A DNA stretch of 11,070 nt, taken from NCBI GenBank assembly GCA_004293295.1, contig RDYC01000230.1, positions 1-11,070 on the forward strand. Direction: 5' to 3'. Of the stretch, positions 1-4,601 are shown piece after piece. Below the pieces are notes generated by a model. It did no database searches and had not been told where the DNA came from. It saw only the letters and a list, made by a program, of their open reading frames with translations. Position 1 is the stretch's first letter. Every line of letters starts with the position of its first letter. The position numbers were made by a program, and so were the translations under genes. The DNA is from Bacteroidota bacterium. GTDB lineage: Bacteria > Bacteroidota > Bacteroidia > UKL13-3.

Positions 1-171
1 AAACCCACAGGTGTTAATCACAATTACATTGGCATCATCCAAGGTACTTTCATGTTCAACATTAAAATGATTGGCTTTTAGCTGGCTGTATAGTACTTCG
101 CTATCAACAATGTTTTTTGAACATCCTAGTGTGATGATGTTTACCTTATCGGCTTTGCGCTTGGTTTTCAC
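1..171 (-). CDS. rimO: Ribosomal protein S12 methylthiotransferase RimO, N-terminal part (cut by window edge)
   Basis: Only the first 57 codons are in the window. The translation begins MKTKRKADKVNIITLGCSKN and ends NTCGF, the start of the UPF0004/MTTase N-terminal domain. Cys17 and Cys55 are the first two of the three cysteines that, in this family, hold the auxiliary [4Fe-4S] cluster. RimO is a radical-SAM enzyme that adds a methylthio group to a conserved aspartate of ribosomal protein S12; the radical-SAM and TRAM domains would lie outside the window. The start is GTG: the in-frame codon at 184-186 is a stop (it also ends ftsY) and no ATG or TTG lies between, so GTG at 169-171 is the first possible start. 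The gap to ftsY is 12 nt, so the two are probably co-transcribed. The LGCSKN variant fits RimO better than MiaB. Confidence 0.93.
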   Translation of the reverse strand, partial: MKTKRKADKVNIITLGCSKNIVDSEVLYSQLKANHFNVEHESTLDDANVIVINTCGF

Positions 172-183
172 TCTGGTTGTATT

Positions 184-1134
184 TTAATTAAATAATGAAT
201 CAACAAACTCATGCTTGTTAAATAATTGAAGGTCTTCAATACCTTCTCCAACGCCAATATACTTAACAGGTATTTTAAATTGGTCGGCAATGCCAATAAC
301 AACGCCTCCTTTAGCTGTACCATCTAATTTAGTAAGGGCCAAGGCATTCACTTCCGTTGCAGCAGTAAACTGGCGGGCTTGTTCAAAAGCGTTTTGTCCG
401 GTACTGGCATCAAGTACCAAAAGCACTTCGTGTGGGGCATCAGGAATTACTTTCGACATCACTCGCTTAATTTTGCTCAATTCATTCATCAAATCAACCC
501 GATTGTGTAAACGCCCGGCAGTATCAATTATTACAATATCACATTGGCTTTCTGTGGCGTATTTTACGGCATCATATGCTACTGAAGCAGGGTCTGTATT
601 CATGCCATGTTCTACTACATGCACGCCATTGCGCTCTCCCCATATTTTTAATTGTTGAACGGCAGCCGCTCTAAAAGTATCACCGGCTCCAAGCACCACT
701 TTTTTCCCGGCACTTTTAAATTGATGAGCCAATTTGCCAATGGTGGTGGTTTTACCTACTCCATTAACCCCAACTACCATAATTACGTATGGTTTCGCAC
801 TTTTTTCGGTTCCAAATCCATCAACATCATTGTTGTGGTTTTCATCCAAAAGCTTGGCTATTTCATCTTTAAGCAACTTATTTAATTCGTTAGAGTTGAT
901 GTACTTATCCTGTGCGGCCCTTTTTTGCAATCGGTCAATGATTTTTAAGGTCGTTTCTATTCCAACATCACTGGTAACTAAAATCTCCTCCAGTTGATCG
1001 AGGAAATCATCGTCAACCGTTGTTTTTCCTACCAACGCCTTACTTATTTTTTCAAATAAGCTGGTCTTGGTTTTGGCTAGACCTTCGTCTAACTTCTCCT
1101 TTTTTTCTTTGCTAAAAAAACTAAAAATACCCAT
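184..1134 (-). CDS. ftsY: Signal recognition particle receptor FtsY
   Basis: This is the SRP receptor GTPase, which docks ribosome-SRP complexes at the inner membrane for co-translational insertion of membrane proteins. The 316 residues form an NG domain only, without the long acidic A region of the E. coli protein. A short basic N-terminus (MGIFSFFSKEKKEK) probably serves as the membrane-contacting part. The helical N domain covers about residues 18-100. GTPase motifs seen: P-loop GVNGVGKTT (122-130), DTFRAAA (152-158), DTAGR (204-208), TKLDG (268-272) and the closing GVGEGIEDLQ. The DTFRAAA and GVGEGIEDL forms separate it from Ffh, and there is no methionine-rich M domain. It starts with ATG, lies 108 nt downstream of the DUF4295 gene beyond a hairpin terminator, and 12 nt ahead of rimO. 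I saw no convincing promoter in the short gap after the terminator. Confidence 0.97.
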   Translation of the reverse strand: MGIFSFFSKEKKEKLDEGLAKTKTSLFEKISKALVGKTTVDDDFLDQLEEILVTSDVGIETTLKIIDRLQKRAAQDKYINSNELNKLLKDEIAKLLDENHNNDVDGFGTEKSAKPYVIMVVGVNGVGKTTTIGKLAHQFKSAGKKVVLGAGDTFRAAAVQQLKIWGERNGVHVVEHGMNTDPASVAYDAVKYATESQCDIVIIDTAGRLHNRVDLMNELSKIKRVMSKVIPDAPHEVLLVLDASTGQNAFEQARQFTAATEVNALALTKLDGTAKGGVVIGIADQFKIPVKYIGVGEGIEDLQLFNKHEFVDSLFN

Positions 1135-1186
1135 GTATTTATATTTGCAGGTGCGAATTTACTTTAAATTAGGCATGAAGCACAAT

Positions 1187-1220
1187 AAAAAAAGCACCAT
1201 GATTGCTCAAGGTGCTTTTT
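1187..1220 (-). terminator. Intrinsic terminator after the rpmB-rpmG-DUF4295 operon
   Basis: Read on the minus strand, AAAAAGCACC (1220-1211) and GGTGCTTTTT (1198-1189) form a perfect 10-bp stem around a 12-nt loop, followed by a run of seven Ts to position 1187. It begins about 23 nt past the DUF4295 stop codon. Because the stem is flanked by A and T tracts it could also act on plus-strand transcription, but no plus-strand gene approaches it. It suggests that the ribosomal-protein operon ends here and that ftsY-rimO are reached by read-through or by their own promoter. Confidence 0.8.
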
Positions 1221-1242
1221 GTTTAATTACATTTAATCAAAA

Positions 1243-1395
1243 CTATTTGGTTTTGAAATGAGTTTTAACGTCTTCGTTAGGAATAATTTCGGCTTTAAAA
1301 GAATAAGAACCCTTTTTGTTTTTAACCGCGCGGTACACTTTAGCAAAATCTTTGCCTGCACCTGTTTTTAATGTTGCAACTACCTTCTTAGCCAT
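1243..1395 (-). CDS. DUF4295 small basic protein in the L28/L33 operon (possibly ribosomal protein bL38)
   Basis: A 50-codon ORF translates from MAKKVVATLKTGAGKDFAKV to a C-terminus NEDVKTHFKTK. The sequence is rich in lysine, lacks cysteine, and matches the DUF4295 family found in Bacteroidota directly after rpmG. It starts 8 nt after the rpmG stop, with no Shine-Dalgarno sequence, and ends about 23 nt before the terminator, so it is the last gene of the rpmB-rpmG transcript. Its size, charge and company point to a ribosomal role. A Bacteroidota-specific large-subunit protein, bL38, was described from the Flavobacterium johnsoniae ribosome structure; I think this family corresponds to it, but that is from memory and the match is not certain. 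The gene call is firm; the function is inference. Confidence 0.9.
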   Translation of the reverse strand: MAKKVVATLKTGAGKDFAKVYRAVKNKKGSYSFKAEIIPNEDVKTHFKTK

Positions 1396-1403
1396 GATTC
1401 AAC

Positions 1404-1586
1404 TTATTTAATTTCTTTATGAACGGTAACTTTTTTCATAATCGGGTTGTATTTTTTCAACTCGATACGTTCCGTGGTGTTTTTTCTGTTCTTTTTGGTA
1501 ATGTAACGAGAAGTTCCCGGCAAACCTGAAGTTTTGTGCTCGGTACATTCTAAAATTACTTGTATTCTATTTTTACTACGTGCCAT
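1404..1586 (-). CDS. rpmG: 50S ribosomal protein L33 (bL33)
   Basis: The 60 residues match bL33: the N-terminal part ends in VILECTEHK, followed by GLPGTSRYITKKNRKNT, then a C-terminal ELKKYNPIMKK and TVHKEIK. bL33 is a small large-subunit protein near the E site. Only one cysteine (Cys14) is present, so this is the zinc-independent form; zinc-binding L33 proteins have two CxxC pairs. It lies between rpmB (18-nt gap) and the DUF4295 gene (8-nt gap) in one operon. Its ATG follows an AAGGAG box at a normal distance, unlike its neighbours. Confidence 0.97.
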   Translation of the reverse strand: MARSKNRIQVILECTEHKTSGLPGTSRYITKKNRKNTTERIELKKYNPIMKKVTVHKEIK

Positions 1587-1594
1587 TGCTAGGT

Positions 1595-1600
1595 CTCCTT
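1595..1600 (-). promoter_or_regulatory. Strong Shine-Dalgarno box for rpmG
   Basis: On the minus strand AAGGAG is followed by an 8-nt spacer and the rpmG ATG at 1586. It lies inside the 18-nt gap between the rpmB stop and rpmG. None of the other starts examined here (rpmB, DUF4295, echA, queA, the channel, gyrB) has a comparable box. Confidence 0.7.
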
Positions 1601-1604
1601 ATTA

Positions 1605-1835
1605 TTAGATACTACCTTTTTTTACGAACTTACGTAAAGTAGGGGTAATACCATTTTTATTAATAGTTTTAATTGCTTTGGTTGATACACGTAAGGTAAT
1701 CCACATGTTCTCTTCCGGAATAAAGAACTTCTTATCCTGTAAATTAGGATAAAAACGTCTTTTGGTTTTTCTATTTGAGTGCGATACGTTGTTACCAACC
1801 ATTGCACTTTTACCTGTTAAATCACAAACTCTCAT
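1605..1835 (-). CDS. rpmB: 50S ribosomal protein L28 (bL28)
   Basis: The 76 residues begin MRVCDLTGKSAMVGNNVSHS, the characteristic bL28 N-terminus (CDLTGK, GNNVSHSN), followed by KTKRRFYPNLQ and the basic KTINKNGITPTLRKF tail. bL28 is a large-subunit protein that takes part in subunit assembly. Only one cysteine is present, so this is the form without a zinc site, as with the L33 next to it. It is the first gene of the operon, with a Bacteroidota-type promoter immediately upstream. The ATG is preceded by a short A/T-rich leader without a Shine-Dalgarno sequence. Confidence 0.97.
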   Translation of the reverse strand: MRVCDLTGKSAMVGNNVSHSNRKTKRRFYPNLQDKKFFIPEENMWITLRVSTKAIKTINKNGITPTLRKFVKKGSI

Positions 1836-1858
1836 GGCTTTTCTATTAAAAAGGAGTG

Positions 1859-1889
1859 CAAATATCGGGGTTTATTTATTAAATACAAA
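1859..1889 (-). promoter_or_regulatory. Bacteroidota-type promoter for rpmB operon
   Basis: On the minus strand TTTG (1889-1886) is followed by exactly 19 nt and GATATTTG (1866-1859), one mismatch from the Bacteroidota consensus TTTG-N19-TAnnTTTG used by the primary sigma factor. The predicted start of transcription would leave a leader of roughly 15-20 nt before the rpmB ATG. Confidence 0.55.
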
Positions 1890-1932
1890 CTGTTTTTTAA
1901 AAATAATCGTTCAATTATATCATTTGCCTCAG

Positions 1933-1962
1933 TTGCCTTACATTTATAAATGGTTATTTTCG
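1933..1962 (+). promoter_or_regulatory. Probable promoter for the enoyl-CoA hydratase gene
   Basis: TTG (1933-1935), 19 nt, then TATTTTCG (1955-1962), one mismatch from TAnnTTTG. It is divergent from the rpmB promoter within the same 146-nt intergenic region, and implies a short leader of about 12 nt before the ATG at 1982. Confidence 0.45.
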
Positions 1963-1981
1963 CCACTTTATAATTATTTAT

Positions 1982-2761
1982 ATGGCTTACGAATATATTA
2001 TTACAAATACGAATATACAACCCCACATCGCACTTATTCAGTTGAACCGCCCCAAAGAGTTAAATGCTCTAAACCTTCAATTGATGCAGGAAATAAAGCA
2101 TGCGTTATTAGAATTTGATAACAATGATGAAGTGCGTTGTATTATAATCACCGGTAATGAAAGGGCTTTTGCTGCTGGAGCGGATATTAAGCAAATGGAA
2201 AGCCGCACTGCTATTGATATGCTCAAAATTGACCAGTTTGAGACCTGGGATCAAATCCGTAAGACAAAAAAGCCTGTTATTGCAGCGGTGAGTGGATTTT
2301 GTTTAGGTGGAGGTTGTGAGTTGGCCATGACTTGCGACATGATTGTGGCCAGTGAAACCGCAAAATTCGGTCAGCCCGAAATAAAACTAGCCATTATGCC
2401 GGGTGCTGGTGGCACACAACGTTTAACCAAGGCCGTTGGCAAAGCATTGGCCATGGAAATGGTGCTTACAGGTAAATTTATTAGCGCAGAAGAAGCACTT
2501 GATGCGGGTTTAATCAATAGGGTAGTACCTGAAGAAGTGTATTTGGATGAAGCGTTGAAATTAGCTGCTGAAGTGGCTCAACAATCGCCTGTTGCGGTGA
2601 GGTTAGCCAAAGAAAGTGTACTTAAGGCTTTTGACTCAGGATTACAAGAGGGCCTTTATTTTGAACGTAAGAACTTTTATATGTGTTTTGCCAGCGAAGA
2701 TCAAAAGGAAGGCATGAAAGCTTTTGTGGAGAAACGGAAACCCGAGTTTAAAGGAGTGTAG
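1982..2761 (+). CDS. Enoyl-CoA hydratase / crotonase family protein
   Basis: A complete 259-residue crotonase-fold protein, the usual length for a single-domain enoyl-CoA hydratase, which adds water across the double bond of 2-enoyl-CoA in fatty-acid or amino-acid breakdown. Seen: NRPKELNAL (22-30), oxyanion-hole segment FAAGADIK (63-70), CLGGGCELAMTCD (107-119) with Glu113, and GQPEIKLAIMPGAGGTQRL (130-148) with Glu133. These two glutamates correspond to the catalytic pair of rat mitochondrial hydratase (Glu144, Glu164), so the enzyme should be active as a hydratase rather than a divergent crotonase. The lone cytosolic gene has no beta-oxidation partner nearby, so the physiological substrate (short-chain enoyl-CoA or 3-hydroxybutyryl-CoA) cannot be settled. 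It has its own promoter, and is separated from queA by the repeat-bounded four-helix-bundle unit. Confidence 0.93.
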   Translation: MAYEYIITNTNIQPHIALIQLNRPKELNALNLQLMQEIKHALLEFDNNDEVRCIIITGNERAFAAGADIKQMESRTAIDMLKIDQFETWDQIRKTKKPVIAAVSGFCLGGGCELAMTCDMIVASETAKFGQPEIKLAIMPGAGGTQRLTKAVGKALAMEMVLTGKFISAEEALDAGLINRVVPEEVYLDEALKLAAEVAQQSPVAVRLAKESVLKAFDSGLQEGLYFERKNFYMCFASEDQKEGMKAFVEKRKPEFKGV

Positions 2762-2781
2762 TTACGGTTAACAAATAAGAT

Positions 2782-2795
2782 AGTAGGCACTAAAT
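2782..2795 (+). repeat. Outer partial copy of the left repeat
   Basis: AGTAGGCACTAAAT matches AGTAGGCAATAAAT at 2845-2858 in 13 of 14 positions, in the same orientation, 63 bp upstream of it. It looks like a degraded additional copy of the motif that borders the four-helix-bundle gene. Confidence 0.45.
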
Positions 2796-2836
2796 GAAGA
2801 GGTTGGTTACTTACATTAAAAAAATAAACAAAATGA

Positions 2837-2853
2837 AAGTAGGCAGTAGGCAA
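2837..2853 (+). repeat. Left arm of inverted repeat flanking the four-helix-bundle gene
   Basis: AAGTAGGCAGTAGGCAA lies 12 nt before the four-helix-bundle ATG. Its reverse complement occurs at 3333-3349 with one mismatch in 17 and a perfect 12-bp core (GGCAGTAGGCAA, 2842-2853). Confidence 0.75.
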
Positions 2854-2865
2854 TAAATTAACAAC

Positions 2866-3240
2866 ATGAATTATAAGGATTTAACTGTTTTTAAAAAAGC
2901 TTTTGAATTGGCAATGATTATTTTTGAAGAGCGTAAAAAATTCCCTGTTGAAGAAAGATATAGCCTAACTGACCAAATAAGAAGATCATCGCGTTCCGTT
3001 TGTGTTAATATTGCAGAAGGCTATAGAAAAAGACAATATCCAGCCCATTTTAAAAGTAAAATGAGTGATGCAGATATGGAAAACTCGGAAACTCAAACTT
3101 GGCTATTGTTTGCACGCTCTTGCAACTACATCTCAAACGAATTATTAGGTAAACTAGAGAAACAATCGGAAGAAATTGGCAGACTTCTTTCGCACATGAT
3201 TAATAATCCTGAATCTTATAATCAATCTTCCCAAAAGTGA
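2866..3240 (+). CDS. Four-helix-bundle protein (S23 / IVP-like, TIGR02436 type)
   Basis: The 124 residues begin MNYKDLTVFKKAFELAM and contain the family signature around SLTDQIRRSSRSVCVNIAEGY (33-53, split across helices), followed by an ENSETQTWL segment (72-80) and a last helix with GKLEKQSEEIGRLLSHMI. Members of this family fold as antiparallel four-helix bundles that form homopentamers. They were first noticed as ORFs in 23S rRNA intervening sequences of Leptospira; their molecular function is unknown. In Bacteroidota they occur as scattered single genes. Here the gene sits alone between the hydratase and queA, bounded by inverted GGCAGTAGGCAA repeats, which suggests a small mobile or formerly mobile unit. 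No rRNA sequence surrounds it. The ATG has an A/T-rich upstream stretch and no Shine-Dalgarno sequence. The family call is firm; a role is not known. Confidence 0.88.
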   Translation: MNYKDLTVFKKAFELAMIIFEERKKFPVEERYSLTDQIRRSSRSVCVNIAEGYRKRQYPAHFKSKMSDADMENSETQTWLLFARSCNYISNELLGKLEKQSEEIGRLLSHMINNPESYNQSSQK

Positions 3241-3332
3241 ACCTAATAAATTATAGTAGTTTATGTTGTTTTGATCATAATATGTTGTATACTTTCCCTT
3301 TACTCTGGAAATCTTCTTGCTTCCTTTCTCTT

Positions 3333-3349
3333 TTGCCTACTGCCAACTT
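3333..3349 (-). repeat. Right arm of inverted repeat flanking the four-helix-bundle gene
   Basis: TTGCCTACTGCCAACTT is the reverse complement of the left arm at 2837-2853 with one mismatch. It ends 13 nt before the queA start codon, so the unit occupies what would be the queA leader or promoter region. Confidence 0.75.
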
Positions 3350-3362
3350 CTTATAAAGTAAA

Positions 3363-4601
3363 ATGAATCCTAAAGAAATTAATATTAAAGATTATTCTTA
3401 CGAACTTCCTGAGGAGAAAATCGCTAAATTTCCATTGGAGAAAAGGGACGAATCAAAACTCCTCCATTATCAGGCTGGTGAAATAAGCGAGACCACCTTC
3501 AAGTTTATTGATGAATCAATTCCTGCCAATTCGTTGGTTGTTTTTAATAACACCAAAGTAATTCATGCGCGTGTGTTGTTTCAGCGAGAAACAGGTGCAC
3601 AAATAGAGGTGTTTTGTATTGAACCGCTTGAATATTTAGATTACCAATTGGCTTTTGCCAGCAAAGGAAATTGTGCATGGAAATGTATAATAGGTAATGC
3701 CAAGCGTTGGAAGGAGGATGTGCTGCAAAAGTTTGTCAATACCCCATCAGGTATTGTGCAATTAAAGGCAGAAAAAAAAGGTAAAGCAGGGGAGTTGTTT
3801 TTGGTTGAATTTAGTTGGGATAACAAAGACTTATTTTTTGCTGAAGTGCTTCATTATGCAGGGATTTTACCTTTACCCCCATATTTGAACAGAGATACCG
3901 AATTGAGTGATGAAGAACGTTACCAAACCATATACGCAAAACAACAAGGTTCAGTAGCTGCGCCAACTGCGGGTTTACATTTTACTGAAGATGTTTTTAA
4001 TAAACTGGCTCAGAAAAATATCAAAACAGCAGAGGTCACTTTACATGTTGGGGCAGGCACATTTAAACCCGTAAAATCTACAGAATTGGCCAACCATGAA
4101 ATGCATGAAGAAACCATTTTTGTTGAGCGAAGTACCATTGAAAATATCTTACAAACGTTAACAAATAAACATCCATTGATAGCGGTTGGCACAACAAGCA
4201 TGCGTACTTTGGAGAGCTTGTATTGGTGGGGAGTTCGACTTTTAACTTTTAAAAATGCAGAAAATGTTTTTGTGGCGCAATGGGATGCCTATGAGCTCGA
4301 TGCTTCTGGTATCAGTGCAGATAAGGCGTTACAGGCTATTCTGCATGATATGGATGCTAAGAAAGAGAGTGTATTACAGGGCAGCACCCAAATTATTATT
4401 GCACCCGGGTATGAGTTTAAATTAGTTGATGCCATTATCACCAATTTTCACCAACCGGAAAATACGCTTATATTATTAATTGCAGCATTTGTCGGGCCTG
4501 ACTGGAGAAAAATTTATGAATATGCATTGGCCAATAATTACCGTTTTTTAAGTTATGGTGATAGCTCGCTGCTTTGGAAAAATATTAACGTATTAATGTA
4601 A
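3363..4601 (+). CDS. queA: S-adenosylmethionine:tRNA ribosyltransferase-isomerase QueA (long form)
   Basis: QueA transfers and isomerises the ribosyl part of SAM onto preQ1 in the tRNA wobble position, giving epoxyqueuosine. Seen in its 412 residues: FNNTKVIHAR (61-70), GSVAAPTAGLHF (196-207), HVGAGTF (228-234), VGTTSMRTLES (275-285), ITNFHQPENTL (359-369) and YRFLSYGDSSLLW (393-405). E. coli QueA is about 356 residues. Most of the extra length is a segment at about 286-340, between the GTTSMR and TQIIIAPGY motifs, which I recall as usual in Bacteroidota. NFHQP replaces the usual NFHLP, and YGDSSLLW the usual YGDAM. The 3' end overlaps the convergent surface-protein gene by 17 bp. The right repeat arm lies just upstream. 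A weak promoter candidate is TTG (3266-3268)-N19-TATACTTT (3288-3295). No other queuosine gene is in the window. Confidence 0.94.
   Translation: MNPKEINIKDYSYELPEEKIAKFPLEKRDESKLLHYQAGEISETTFKFIDESIPANSLVVFNNTKVIHARVLFQRETGAQIEVFCIEPLEYLDYQLAFASKGNCAWKCIIGNAKRWKEDVLQKFVNTPSGIVQLKAEKKGKAGELFLVEFSWDNKDLFFAEVLHYAGILPLPPYLNRDTELSDEERYQTIYAKQQGSVAAPTAGLHFTEDVFNKLAQKNIKTAEVTLHVGAGTFKPVKSTELANHEMHEETIFVERSTIENILQTLTNKHPLIAVGTTSMRTLESLYWWGVRLLTFKNAENVFVAQWDAYELDASGISADKALQAILHDMDAKKESVLQGSTQIIIAPGYEFKLVDAIITNFHQPENTLILLIAAFVGPDWRKIYEYALANNYRFLSYGDSSLLWKNINVLM
4585..4601. other. Tail-to-tail overlap of queA and the surface-protein gene
   Basis: The queA stop (4599-4601, plus) and the paralogue B stop (4587-4585, minus) overlap by 17 bp. 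The bases therefore encode the last residues of both proteins, and no separate intergenic terminator exists for either gene. Confidence 0.9.

Noticed and set aside
290..997. Plus-strand ORFs opposite ftsY (122, 77 and 87 residues)
   Set aside because: They lie antisense to a clearly conserved ftsY, have no recognisable domain, and no promoter or start context.
1622..1807. 61-residue minus-strand ORF within rpmB
   Set aside because: It is an alternative frame of the well-conserved L28 gene.
1762..2118. 118-residue plus-strand ORF across the rpmB 5' end and the echA start
   Set aside because: It overlaps two real genes in other frames, contains both divergent promoters, and has low-complexity aromatic-rich sequence.
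2866..3240. An rRNA intervening sequence carrying the S23 gene
   Set aside because: No 23S rRNA sequence is present on either side; the flanks are protein-coding genes.
2766..4169. GTTAACAAATAA occurring after echA and again within queA
   Set aside because: A 12-mer of AT-rich composition, one copy in coding sequence, with no shared context; likely chance.
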